Shown: piece after piece, positions 9,419-21,436 of the stretch | How positions within the stretch are numbered: position 1 is the first letter of the stretch | Layout of the letters: each line of letters begins with the position of its first letter | NCBI GenBank assembly: GCA_945643635.1 | Contig: CALZFC010000057.1 | Span: 376,001-440,000 of the forward strand | Length of the DNA stretch: 64,000 nt | Source: Allodiplogaster sudhausi | Taxonomy: Eukaryota; Nematoda; Chromadorea; Rhabditida; Diplogasteridae | Reading direction: 5' to 3' | The notes under the pieces: generated by a model | What the model was told of the DNA's origin: nothing | Seen by the model: only the letters and a program-made list of their open reading frames with translations | The model's database searches: none | Position numbers and translations under genes: made by a program

Positions 9419-10670
9419 ACGATCGCATCCATGTCGGCCTCTTTTGACTGACTAATAACACAGAATGGCGTAAAGCAAACAACCGTACGAAAGCTTTCAA
9501 CTCATTTCATATCAGTAACTTCTTTTGTAAATTAGAGGCTCTCTCTCTTCTACCTTTCCATTAGGATGAATGTACTTTATTTCGAATGTTCCCGTGCATT
9601 TCGACCCTTTTGGGTGACTAATAACACTGAATGGCAAAAGACAAACAACTGTACGAAAGGCTTTCGACTCAGTTCTAATCAGATACCACTTACAAATGTA
9701 GGTAAACATGAAGCATATATTTGATCGTTTCTCTACGGACGTTCTCTTCGTTTTACTATTGCAAATTCGACATTGGTAGTACCCCAGGGCTTTGCTGCTT
9801 TTCTCCTTCAACATTAACTGTCTGAGTGAATGTCTGGGACTTCCGAGAAAAATGATCGGATTAATAATATATACCCTTGCTACTATTCGGCCATTTACAA
9901 GGTGCCTTTGTTGCTTGCTTTGCATTAGTCGTTGTTTTCTTCCTCGTACAGTGTAACACTGTATCTACTCGTGACAGCACTTCGATGATGTTACACTGTT
10001 TCGCCTCCTCTTTTGTCATTCCATGCTTCTTCTCTATCTGCCTATCCTTTTCTCGATCTTTATTTCTTTCACAAGTTTATCTCTCACCGTATTCTGACTT
10101 GTTTTCAATCATTCCCTCTTATTTCTCCACCTATCTCTTGCCATCCTAACTCATCTACCGCATTTGATCTTTGTCAGCTTATTCCACAATCAATTCTTCC
10201 ATGTCCGAAGCAAATTCGTGATTCGAAAAATATTTATGAAATTTGCAGAGAAATTCTTGATTGCCATTCTCCGTTCGGCACGCATTCTGACAATGATTGG
10301 AACTCATAACGGTAATATTTTATCTGCCTATTATCAGTTAAAATGCACATTTTTAAAAATCAGTACGTGATAATTAGGTAGAGATTCAATCGGCATGGAG
10401 GTGGTCGGTGACTTGATGCTCCATTCAAAATGACAGAGTTAACCACAAAATCCGCTGCTCGAAAATAGCACGCGCGTATGAGAGTGCGAAGGGCAGCGGC
10501 AAATTGAAATATCACATATTTTTTCGGTGATCGCCCCCCTTTAATCATTATTCAAAATATTCATCAATAAAGTTGCCAAGAAAATTAGAATACATGCCTA
10601 AAGTTATCGCTCATGCAGCAAGATCAGATGTCGCGTTTCACTGTAAAGTAGTTGCAGATGTCACGTTCCT
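9419..10670. other. Non-coding spacer with a dispersed short repeat
   Basis: No convincing exon. Two diverged copies of a short repeat occur at about 9440-9510 and 9609-9690 (core gactaataacac(t/a)gaatggc followed by ctttc(a/g)actca). The same family recurs at 24830-24850 (reverse) and 44960-45030. 9945-9980 carries cagtgtaacactgt, also found at 28485-28505. The sequence 10523-10546 is listed separately. Confidence 0.5.
10523..10546. repeat. Single terminus of the 55745-56247 DNA element
   Basis: ttttcggtgatcgcccccctt is nearly identical to the right terminus of the element at 55745-56247 (ttttcggtgatcgccctcct). I could not find the partner end, so this is either a solo end or a badly decayed copy. 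Confidence 0.6.
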
Positions 10671-10784
10671 CTACTGCAATGATCGCCTGCTTGAAGCCCT
10701 TATGTTAGGCTTGACGAATTCATCTCGCTGGATCCACTGCTTCTCCTCACAATCAATCTGCCTCTTCTGATATCCGACATTCCA
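10671..10784 (-). CDS. Possible single exon, family unknown
   Basis: After a good acceptor (ttccag, 10790-10785) the minus strand reads WNVGYQKRQIDCEEKQWIQR and continues for 38 codons to a TAG at 10671-10673, with balanced, protein-like composition. No start codon or upstream exon was found because palindrome 1 begins at 11087. It may be the orphaned 3' exon of a gene broken by the rearrangement. Not recognised. Confidence 0.3.
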   Translation of the reverse strand, partial: WNVGYQKRQIDCEEKQWIQRDEFVKPNIRASSRRSLQ

Positions 10785-11640
10785 CTGGAAGTAACGTTCC
10801 CTCGATCTGCTAGCTTGCTTGCTGCTTGTTTCTCTATATCTGTTGTCCTCCTCTCTTTATCTCCGCTCTCTTCCTTGCCACTATTGCATCGTCATCTCTT
10901 CTTTCCTTTCTCTGGCATTCACAAATTACTTTTTCTGCCGGCTGCTGGTCAGCAAGAGACGAGAGAGTAGAGAGCATAGAGAATTCGCTGGGTACTGTAA
11001 TGGAAAATGTCGGAAACTGATTTATTTTGAATGAAAGAAGATGATTCAGAGCGAGAGAGCATCGGACCTGAGGACCAAAACAGATAATATAGAATACTGC
11101 GAGTGAATGTATGTAAGGATCCATGGTTATTTTCCTAGCTTTCCATGATGATTCCAATAAGACACCTGGTCATGGAACATTTAATAAAGATCAAAATTAT
11201 CAACCCATATCCACCATCATCAATTCATCGTCATCAATTTCGTCTCTACACTCGTCGAGAAGGAGACTGGCGGCCCTTCGTTTATTCTTACCTTTTAAAT
11301 TGAATTTTTGTTTGTTACCTTTCATCTAATTTGTAAACAAAAAATTTGCAAAAAAACACAAGTTTTTTGCAAGAATTTAGATGAGCGCTGCATGCATGAG
11401 CAAGGACATATCGGCCGGAGAAAAATATTCATAGGATTCTGTAGGTATTTATGACTTCTGCACACTCTCTCGTATCGCTATAAGCGAAAAAAGTGCTGAA
11501 TATGTTTGTATACCTTCTGTGATATCAATATCCCGAAAATTTAGTGGCTCGTCACGGACGGCTCGAGCTGCTCGGAGGTTGTTATACATGAGTTTGTTTA
11601 AAGCTGTTTTGAAAATCTAACCGTACAATTGTTTCTTTCG

Positions 11641-11815
11641 GCCCGATTGGCGAGCACCTTCTCGATCTCTCCGTGTTCGATCGTCAAATAAAGCTTGTCG
11701 CGCAACCCGCAGAAAGATAGGATCGAATCGGATGCCGACGCCACACTCACGTTGCAAATTTTGCAAGTCATTTTGGACTGCTACGCCGATACTCAGTTCT
11801 CGTTTGAAAAGGTAA
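11641..11815 (+). CDS. Possible degenerate exon upstream of the BTB gene
   Basis: The plus strand reads IGEHLLDLSVFDRQIKLVAQ and, after a one-base shift, SDADATLTLQILQVILDCYA ending before gtaaag at about 11814. The two pieces look like one exon with a frameshift at the stretch gaaagataggat. The reverse strand is also open (starting MTCKICNVSVASASDS), so the strand is not certain. If plus, it is the nearest upstream candidate exon of the BTB gene and would mark it as decayed. The mirror copy is at 20535-20715. Confidence 0.3.
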
Positions 11816-12026
11816 AGGGAGTTAAGACTTATGTAAATACCGTACTTTAGATGATTTTGTGTTGTCAGTTCAGACAGATTTTTGCGACAAAACTAAGGCC
11901 ATGCTGCTGCTACGTTGTAGTGGACAGGGAAAATAAAGGCTGATGCAACTCGTGCATTCGGTCACATGTTGGAAGATGCTCAGCAATGATTACGATCGCG
12001 CATTTTATCACGGGCAGAAGTCCTCT

Positions 12027-12065
<39 letters not shown>

Positions 12066-12242
12066 CTCTCTATATTCTTCGCTCTCTCTGTTCTAATCTC
12101 TTGCCAACTTTGCCCACTCACGCAACATTGTGTTTGTCCATTTGACCTTTGTCTTTCTCTTTCTGCTATCACCTTCTCTAACCAGCGCTTACTAATTTTC
12201 TCCTTGCCGTCTCTCTGTCTCCTCTACTTTTCTCGCCGCATC

Positions 12243-12316
12243 TCATCCTAACGTCACCTTATGATTGTGGATGGTGGAAAGAGCAGAACGATGATTCATG
12301 GTAAACATGCAGTCAA
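12243..12316. repeat. Dispersed repeat shared with 8204-8278
   Basis: Matches 8204-8278 over about 75 bases (see that entry); lies just after a (CT)n block in both places, so the two may belong to a larger repeat with an internal CT tract. Confidence 0.55.
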
Positions 12317-12714
12317 TGCATTTGCATATGTCGTTATGAATGGGAAGATCAAAGGCATCGGCATTCAGTTAGTTTTCCCTCGATGCTGAGATGTGCACTG
12401 CTCGCACACGTATGTCACTGGAGCCTGGTCACCTCCTCGGGACGTCGCGCACCCCGCATACATACCACACTGGGAACCTGCCAACCCCAGTACGGTGTCG
12501 AGGAGATCTGCTGCTGGCTGCATCAACCCCCCCCCAACCCTCCCCCGCTCTTCATCAATTTACAATAGATCTTTCCTACAATTTGTTATTCTTCTTCTTC
12601 TTCTTCTTCTTCTTCCTTTCCACCGATTATTGCATTACATTTTTCTTCAAAACGCAATACTTGTATCTTGCAATCTTCTCGTTCTCAATCTCTTAATGTC
12701 GCCACATCTTAGTG

Positions 12715-12830
12715 ATGTATTGAATAAATAAATAAATAAATAAATTCTAGCCAATGTGGTTGTGCACGTCGAAAGTCATGGGTCCCAGGTTCGAAGCCGC
12801 GCGCGTGCAAACCCTTTTGCGGGCTTTTAC
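12715..12830 (+). mobile_element. tRNA-derived SINE-like sequence with pol III A and B boxes
   Basis: TAGCCAATGTG at 12748-12758 fits the A box TRGYNNANNNG, and GGTTCGAAGCC at 12788-12798 fits the B box GGTTCGANNCC exactly; the spacing of 40 bases is close to that in tRNA genes. A (AATA)n tail at 12721-12744 lies directly in front. No full cloverleaf with a plausible acceptor stem is apparent, so a SINE or tRNA pseudogene is more likely than a working tRNA. The mirror copy has its boxes at 19552-19602. Confidence 0.6.
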
Positions 12831-14075
12831 CACGGGAGATCTGTAAAACAAACATCGGTTCTGACCTTTGTGTGCTTCGTGGAGCAGAATGATGCATTGG
12901 ATGAGTAAGAAACATTAAGATTGCACGAAAAGTTGGAAAATGCGGATCTGTTAGTTTTGATGCGACCACCTTAGGAAAATCGATACTGTCATTGGTAGGG
13001 AAGCCCTATCCAGATGTAATGGATGTATGTTGTAGAGAATTTTGTCGCGTACTGAAGAGTATTATCCGCATACTGTTCTCGCTGAAAACATTGAAAACAC
13101 AGCGATTCGAATAGTATTCGGTCATTTTCTGACAATGGCTGAAAAATCGAAAAATGCGTTTTTTTCATGGAAGATGATAATTTTATGAAATTTTGATAAG
13201 GAGCTTTTTTGTAAAGAAGCACATGCTCAATCGAATGAAATGGTTCATTTTATGTTTAAACAAGAATTTAACTTCTTTTCACGCATTCCTTGAATCCTAC
13301 ATATCCGAGGTACCCATATTTGAGCCTATTTTCCACCCCTTAGGGGTAGTGCACACGAAGCGAAAAGAATATATGTTATAAAAATTTTAATGCTCTACAT
13401 TTTGAGATATAAGATGAGTGTAAGGTACAAATTCAAATATTAAAAGTAATTTTTCGATGTGAAAAAATAGTTAACTGAAAGACATCTGGGCTGATTTTGT
13501 TCAGAATCCAACGTTGATTCCGTTAAAAAAAAGAAAATAGAAAAATATTGATATTAAAGAAAGTTATGGGGACTTCAACTTTTTCCATACATTTGCATGC
13601 CCAGACAAGGAAAAAAATTTTATAACAAAATTGACCTTCTAATTTTCTTCATAGCGCGCATGGGTACCCCAAATTAAATTTTGGATAACCACAGAAATTT
13701 TTGCCCCGGGGCAGGCTCCCACTGAGGACTGCTTGATCCTAACAGAGAGGCTCTCTTAAATATATTAGAGTAATGCGATGATCAAAGAGCTGCAACGTCG
13801 GAGTGGATCTGTAAATTTGGAGTGATTTGCACTGCCCTCTTTTGTCTCTTTTTTTCTTTAACCAGAGCTCTTTTTAGATAATTCGATCGTCAACAAGGGC
13901 CGCAGACGAAATGCGTGCAGTGCTATTTCGAGGCATGATTCGTTCCATCCTTTCTCTTGTAAACGGCTGAGGAGTTCATTCGTAGGATTTACAAATTAAT
14001 GTGCGACAGTTAATTAAAGTGCTGTATGAAAGAAAATGAAAACTCATCTCTTCATTTGCTGCTTCCGAAAATCCG

Positions 14076-16223
14076 ATGTCAACTCTGGCGAACCCTCTGG
14101 ACCCTCGTCACTTCTCGCAGTCAAAGCGGGGAAACTGGTCGCTCTTTGACCATTCCGGCCTGCCCGATGCTTGCGTGGTTGTCCTTGGAGTCAAGTGGGG
14201 GGGGGGGGGGGGAGAGCAGTGGACCTACACACTCAGCGCATCGGTAAACAAATCTTGTTGCGCTGAACATCTACATTTTTCTATTAATTTTTTTTCTCAC
14301 TACGTACTACATATCTCTTTTTGATAAGTGTTTGGCGGAAAAATATTTACTTTTCTAACTTCAGCTTCTGTCGATATACTCGGAAACACTGCGAACGGAA
14401 ATTGGAGAGCCTGAAGAAGGGAATCGGAGTATCCTATTCCTAACCGAGGACCCGGATATCTTCGAGGACTTCCTGGATGTCATCTATCCACCTCACAAGA
14501 AGGCGGACAGTCATCGACATATTTGGAATTGATGAGACGTTCTCATTTCAGGATTCTCATATTATTAGGATCACTTATCGTTCTCGTCTGAATAAGATCT
14601 GGGAGTAAAAATTAATGAAATAATGTTCGAGAAAGTGATCCGTCTGTGCACTTAAATTTAAACTTAATCTTAATAGCACTTAATAGTTTATTATGGAGCA
14701 GCATTTGTTTCTGGTTTGAAAAAGTTAACCTTTTTCACCAGAAAAGTTTAATTTATGGTCCAAAAAATGCAATGCATTTCAAATACCGTATTTTCTCTAT
14801 TAGTGCCCCACCCTTTTTCTAGAACCCCCCCTCTAATCGTCCCCCCCCCACCTAAGGTCATTGAAAAATAGTATTGACTCCCCCCTGTCCAATAGTGCCC
14901 CCTTAATAGTCTAATATCTCGGCTCACGACGTACCTCGAATGAATCCAGGAGGCATGAGATGCTCTTCCCAATGAACTTATTGCAAATTCATTCAAAATC
15001 TCCCGTAAAATGGATATTCGAGTGATCATTCCATTGAATTCGAGCTAAGATTCTTCTTTTTTTGAAAGTAAAATGTTGTTATCAAACTTTTTGTCAATCA
15101 CATTGAAAAATAGTACCCCTCATTCCAATAGAACCCCCCCCCCCCCCCTCTAATAGTGCCCCCTCTCGCAAGGGCATTGAAAAATAGTGTCCCCCGGGGC
15201 ACTAATAGAGAAAATAAAGTAATCACAATTTTGTGTTTTGAAGTAGATTTTTTTTAAATATAAAAAAATCAGATTATTTGAGGTTGTTCTGATTGCGGTT
15301 TACGTGTCCTTCCTCGCCTCGCCCTTGCCTACCGTCTCAAGTCCCCATTTGCTATTGGCACCTTCGAGGATGCGATTGTGAACAGCTGGAGGATGCAGAC
15401 GATTATCAAGGTTTCATTTAGTTTGTTAATTTTGTTGTTGTTATAAAATAGGTATTTGAACCCATGTTCACTCATTTTAATAGTACGGCAATGCTTTCAG
15501 TCTAGAACATTATGCTCCAAAATGAGGTATACGGTTCGGCTAAAAAAAAAAGGTTTTTTTTTCAAATTTGAATCAACCGGGTGACTCGTCATAAAGCTTC
15601 AGGTAAAAGGGTGTATGCTCTTTTTCGGACCTACTTTTTTATCCTGATTTAGAGCGAAGGCGAACAGTCGCTCCTTGCTCTCCTGCAACTTCAACTCGAC
15701 CAGGAAGTTTTCAACGATCGTGCTGTGTGTGAACTTCAATTCAATCCAATTCGTTTATCGCACATTCCAAAAATATGAAATACATAAATATAAATACTGA
15801 TGTACAGTGAAGATATACACCCATTCATCCAAATAGTACTATCCATAACAATTTTGCCATTTGGGTGATATGACTATTTGTCGCCTTTTTATTTTATCAA
15901 AAATATTTTTTAAAAGAAGCATAGATGCAATAAAAAAAATTATCACTCAATTTTCGCAGTAATTTGCAGTTAGAAATGACGAGAGAATAAAAGAATGACC
16001 GCAACAATAGCGACATGGACATTTTAAGCTTGAGCAAATGCATACGACGGTGGTTTAATATTTGCAGCCAACTTTCCTGTTGGATTGGTCGTCGAAGAAG
16101 GAGTTCGAAAGTGCAAATGGCACTGAGATGAGCCGCCAACTGGATGAAGTCATCACTGCCTTCTACAAAGACGGCATGATAATTTCCGTCACAACAGTTT
16201 CCGAAAAAATAATTTATCTTCAG
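14076..16223 (+). CDS. BTB/POZ-domain protein, nematode BATH-like (copy 1)
   Basis: Proposed exons: 14076-14243, 14365-14525, 15283-15410, 15653-15724 and 16068-16223, the last ending at an unusual CAG|GC donor. The first reads RGNWSLFDHSGLPDACVVVL and the second LLSIYSETLRTEIGEPEEGN followed by DIFEDFLDVIYPPHKKAD. That is the central BTB fold with the YPPHK motif common in nematode MATH-BTB proteins, which are substrate adaptors for Cullin-3 ubiquitin ligases. LALAYRLKSPF in the third exon is the helix that follows BTB. The final exon lies in the palindrome spacer. Phases agree from exon to exon. A run of 16 Gs in the first exon, of different context in the mirror copy, casts doubt on the reading frame there. 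No MATH domain was found with certainty. Confidence 0.5.
14789..15216. mobile_element. Short inverted-terminal-repeat element (MITE), left-arm copy
   Basis: A 21-base terminus tattttctctattagtgcccc (14789-14809) is repeated exactly in inverted form at 15196-15216. The interior repeats the same theme (cattgaaaaatag, ctaatagtgcccc) and contains long C runs. The 428-bp unit codes for nothing. It sits in the intron between the second and third BTB exons. Confidence 0.8.
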
Positions 16224-16468
16224 GCGAGTGAAGAAATTTTTTACCATTCTCATTTATTGATATGTGTAGATATATCAAAAAGAACAGAGTTCCTAGACAA
16301 GTTCCCTGATTGACACCATTATTAATAGAGTAAGGAGAAGTAGACTATTCGCTAGAAATGAATCAAAGAATCGTAAAGGACTGCCAGATATACCGAACTT
16401 GGAAAGCATATAGAGGAGATGGGATAGGGCACTGAATCGAAGGCCTTTGTATCAATTACTTTACAAAA
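15875..16468. other. Palindrome 1 spacer
   Basis: The 594 bp between the two arms is unique in the window. It holds the exon 16068-16223, read on the plus strand in continuation of copy 1 of the BTB gene. The minus-strand copy 2 runs towards the same spacer and would have no equivalent exon. Confidence 0.85.
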
Positions 16469-16618
16469 GTCATATCACCCAAATGGCAAAATTGTTATGG
16501 ATAGTACTATTTGGATGAATGGGTGTATATCTTCACTGTACATCAGTATTTATATTTATGTATTTCATATTTTTGGAATGTGCGATAAACGAATTGGATT
16601 GAATTGAAGTTCACACAC

Positions 16619-18265
16619 AGCACGATCGTTGAAAACTTCCTGGTCGAGTTGAAGTTGCAGGAGAGCAAGGAGCGACTGTTCGCCTTCGCTCTAAATCAGG
16701 ATAAAAAAGTAGGTCCGAAAAAGAGCATACACCCTTTTACCTGAAGCTTTATGACGAGTCACCCGGTTGATTCAAATTTGAAAAAAAAAACCTTTTTTTT
16801 TAGCCGAACCGTATACCTCATTTTGGAGCATAATGTTCTAGACTGAAAGCATTGCCGTACTATTAAAATGAGTGAACATGGGTTCAAATACCTATTTTAT
16901 AACAACAACAAAATTAACAAACTAAATGAAACCTTGATAATCGTCTGCATCCTCCAGCTGTTCACAATCGCATCCTCGAAGGTGCCAATAGCAAATGGGG
17001 ACTTGAGACGGTAGGCAAGGGCGAGGCGAGGAAGGACACGTAAACCGCAATCAGAACAACCTCAAATAATCTGATTTTTTTATATGTAAAAAAAATCTAC
17101 TTCAAAACACAAAATTGTGATTACTTTATTTTCTCTATTAGTGCCCCGGGGGACACTATTTTTCAATGCCCTTGCGAGAGGGGGGCACTATTAGAGGGGG
17201 GGGGGGTTCTATTGGAATGAGGGGTACTATTTTTCAATGTGATTGACAAAAAGTTTGATAACAACATTTTACTTTCAAAAAAAGAAGAATCTTAGCTCGA
17301 ATTCAATGGAATGATCACTCGAATATCCATTTTACGGGAGATTTTGAATGAATTTGCAATAAGTTCATTGGGAAGAGCATCTCATGCCTCCTGGATTCAT
17401 TCGAGGTACGTCGTGAGCCGAGATATTAGACTATTAAGGGGGCACTATTGGACAGGGGGGAGTCAATACTATTTTTCAATGACCTTAGGTGGGGGGGGGA
17501 CGATTAGAGGGGGGTTCTAGAAAAAGGGTGGGGCACTAATAGAGAAAATACGGTATTTGAAATGCATTGCATTTTTTGGACCATAAATTAAACTTTTCTG
17601 GTGAAAAAGGTTAACTTTTTCAAACCAGAAACAAATGCTGCTCCATAATAAACTATTAAGTGCTATTAAGATTAAGTTTAAATTTAAGTGCACAGACGGA
17701 TCACTTTCTCGAACATTATTTCATTAATTTTTACTCCCAGATCTTATTCAGACGAGAACGATAAGTGATCCTAATAATATGAGAATCCTGAAATGAGAAC
17801 GTCTCATCAATTCCAAATATGTCGCTGACTGTCCGCCTTCTTGTGAGGTGGATAGATGACATCCAGGAAGTCCTCGAAGATATCCGGGTCCTCGGTTAGG
17901 AATAGGATACTCCGATTCCCTTCTTCAGGCTCTCCAATTTCCGTTCGCAGTGTTTCCGAGTATATCGACAGAAGCTGAAGTTAGAAAAGTAAATATTTTT
18001 CCGCCAAACACTTATCAAAAAGAGATATGTAGTACGTAGTGAGAAAAAAAATTAATAGAAAAATGTAGATGTTCAGCGCAACAAGATTTGTTTACCGATG
18101 CGCTGAGTGTGTAGGTCCACTGCTCTCCCCCCCCCCCCCCCCTCACTTGACTCCAAGGACAACCACGCAAGCATCGGGCAGGCCGGAATGGTCAAAGAGC
18201 GACCAGTTTCCCCGCTTTGACTGCGAGAAGTGACGAGGGTCCAGAGGGTTCGCCAGAGTTGACAT
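16619..18265 (-). pseudogene. BTB-domain gene copy 2, lacking the terminal exon
   Basis: Mirror of copy 1: its exons fall at 18265-18098, about 17974-17814, 17056-16929 and 16690-16619, and code for the same LLSIYSETL and DVIYPPHKKAD segments. Two things differ. The G run has an extra A before it, changing the frame in the first exon. The last exon of copy 1 lies in the single-copy spacer on the other strand and cannot be used. The core BTB exon is intact, so it may be recently disabled or use another 3' end. Confidence 0.5.
17127..17550. mobile_element. MITE, right-arm mirror copy
   Basis: Reverse complement of 14789-15216 with both 21-base termini intact; it was carried along by the palindromic duplication and is not a separate insertion. 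Confidence 0.8.
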
Positions 18266-20285
18266 CGGATTTTCGGAAGCAGCAAATGAAGAGATGAGTT
18301 TTCATTTTCTTTCATACAGCACTTTAATTAACTGTCGCACATTAATTTGTAAATCCTACGAATGAACTCCTCAGCCGTTTACAAGAGAAAGGATGGAACG
18401 AATCATGCCTCGAAATAGCACTGCACGCATTTCGTCTGCGGCCCTTGTTGACGATCGAATTATCTAAAAAGAGCTCTGGTTAAAGAAAAAAAGAGACAAA
18501 AGAGGGCAGTGCAAATCACTCCAAATTTACAGATCCACTCCGACGTTGCAGCTCTTTGATCATCGCATTACTCTAATATATTTAAGAGAGCCTCTCTGTT
18601 AGGATCAAGCAGTCCTCAGTGGGAGCCTGCCCCGGGGCAAAAATTTCTGTGGTTATCCAAAATTTAATTTGGGGTACCCATGCGCGCTATGAAGAAAATT
18701 AGAAGGTCAATTTTGTTATAAAATTTTTTTCCTTGTCTGGGCATGCAAATGTATGGAAAAAGTTGAAGTCCCCATAACTTTCTTTAATATCAATATTTTT
18801 CTATTTTCTTTTTTTTAACGGAATCAACGTTGGATTCTGAACAAAATCAGCCCAGATGTCTTTCAGTTAACTATTTTTTCACATCGAAAAATTACTTTTA
18901 ATATTTGAATTTGACGGTTAAGTACCTTACACTCATCTTATATCTCAAAATGTAGAGCATTAAAATTTTTATAACATATATTCTTTTCGCTTCGTGTGCA
19001 CTACCCCTAAGGGGTGGAAAATAGGCTCAAATATGGGTACCTCGGATATGTAGGATTCAAGGAATGCGTGAAAAGAAGTTAAATTCTTGTTTAAACATAA
19101 AATGAACCATTTCATTCGATTGAGCATGTGCTTCTTTACAAAAAAGCTCCTTATCAAAATTTCATAAAATTATCATCTTCCATGAAAAAAACGCATTTTT
19201 CGATTTTTCAGCCATTGTCAGAAAATGACCGAATACTATTCGAATCGCTGTGTTTTCAATGTTTTCAGCGAGAACAGTATGCGGATAATACTCTTCAGTA
19301 CGCGACAAAATTCTCTACAACATACATCCATTACATCTGGATAGGGCTTCCCTACCAATGACAGTATCGATTTTCCTAAGGTGGTCGCATCAAAACTAAC
19401 AGATCCGCATTTTCCAACTTTTCGTGCAATCTTAATGTTTCTTACTCATCCAATGCATCATTCTGCTCCACGAAGCACACAAAGGTCAGAACCGATGTTT
19501 GTTTTACAGATCTCCCGTGGTAAAAGCCCGCAAAAGGGTTTGCACGCGCGCGGCTTCGAACCTGGGACCCATGACTTTCGACGTGCACAACCACATTGGC
19601 TAGAATTTATTTATTTATTTATTTATTCAATACATCACTAAGATGTGGCGACATTAAGAGATTGAGAACGAGAAGATTGCAAGATACAAGTATTGCGTTT
19701 TGAAGAAAAATGTAATGCAATAATCGGTGGAAAGGAAGAAGAAGAAGAAGAAGAAGAAGAATAACAAATTGTAGGAAAGATCTATTGTAAATTGATGAAG
19801 AGCGGGGGAGGGTTGGGGGGGGGGTTGATGCAGCCAGCAGCAGATCTCCTCGACACCGTACTGGGGTTGGCAGGTTCCCAGTGTGGTATGTATGCGGGGT
19901 GCGCGACGTCCCGAGGAGGTGACCAGGCTCCAGTGACATACGTGTGCGAGCAGTGCACATCTCAGCATCGAGGGAAAACTAACTGAATGCCGATGCCTTT
20001 GATCTTCCCATTCATAACGACATATGCAAATGCATTGACTGCATGTTTACCATGAATCATCGTTCTGCTCTTTCCACCATCCACAATCATAAGGTGACGT
20101 TAGGATGAGATGCGGCGAGAAAAGTAGAGGAGACAGAGAGACGGCAAGGAGAAAATTAGTAAGCGCTGGTTAGAGAAGGTGATAGCAGAAAGAGAAAGAC
20201 AAAGGTCAAATGGACAAACACAATGTTGCGTGAGTGGGCAAAGTTGGCAAGAGATTAGAACAGAGAGAGCGAAGAATATAGAGAG

Positions 20286-20330
<45 letters not shown>

Positions 20331-21436
20331 AGAGGACTTCTGCCCGTGATAAAATGCGCGATCGTAATCATTGCTGAGCATCTTCCAACATGTGACCGAA
20401 TGCACGAGTTGCATCAGCCTTTATTTTCCCTGTCCACTACAACGTAGCAGCAGCATGGCCTTAGTTTTGTCGCAAAAATCTGTCTGAACTGACAACACAA
20501 AATCATCTAAAGTACGGTATTTACATAAGTCTTAACTCCCTTTACCTTTTCAAACGAGAACTGAGTATCGGCGTAGCAGTCCAAAATGACTTGCAAAATT
20601 TGCAACGTGAGTGTGGCGTCGGCATCCGATTCGATCCTATCTTTCTGCGGGTTGCGCGACAAGCTTTATTTGACGATCGAACACGGAGAGATCGAGAAGG
20701 TGCTCGCCAATCGGGCCGAAAGAAACAATTGTACGGTTAGATTTTCAAAACAGCTTTAAACAAACTCATGTATAACAACCTCCGAGCAGCTCGAGCCGTC
20801 CGTGACGAGCCACTAAATTTTCGGGATATTGATATCACAGAAGGTATACAAACATATTCAGCACTTTTTTCGCTTATAGCGATACGAGAGAGTGTGCAGA
20901 AGTCATAAATACCTACAGAATCCTATGAATATTTTTCTCCGGCCGATATGTCCTGGCTCATGCATGCAGCGCTCATCTAAATTCTTGCAAAAAACTTGTG
21001 TTTTTTTGCAAATTTTTTGTTTACAAATTAGATGAAAGGTAACAAACAAAAATTCAATTTAAAAGGTAAGAATAAACGAAGGGCCGCCAGTCTCCTTCTC
21101 GACGAGTGTAGAGACGAAATTGATGACGATGAATTGATGATGGTGGATATGGGTTGATAATTTTGATCTTTATTAAATGTTCCATGACCAGGTGTCTTAT
21201 TGGAATCATCATGGAAAGCTAGGAAAATAACCATGGATCCTTACATACATTCACTCGCAGTATTCTATATGAAGTCCCCGAGTATGTCTGAGGAAAGGGA
21301 AATTAGTAAATTGCATATGTGCATAGAACTCAAAATTTTTAGAGAAGTTAAGATAAGAATAATTGTAAAAGTTGAATCTTCTTTATATCTAACTTCACGC
21401 ATTAGCGCAATTTGTAAAACAAATCCTCTAACTGAC

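Larger units (their letters stand above)
11087..15874. repeat. Palindrome 1, left arm
   Basis: This 4788-bp block is the near-exact reverse complement of 16469-21269. Differences are few: small length changes in homopolymers and CT tracts, for example the (CT)n at 12030-12062 and the G run at 14194-14209. The outer border is sharp: left gatataatatagaat-like context at 11087 against attctat ending at 21269. The arm carries the BTB gene, a MITE, a tRNA-like promoter and microsatellites. Confidence 0.93.
16469..21269. repeat. Palindrome 1, right arm
   Basis: Reverse complement of 11087-15874 (4801 bp). Homology stops abruptly at both ends. The low divergence means the duplication is recent, or that gene conversion keeps the arms alike. 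Confidence 0.93.

Noticed and set aside
12748..12798. Functional tRNA gene
   Set aside because: Internal promoter boxes are good, but no acceptor stem or clear anticodon arm could be drawn.
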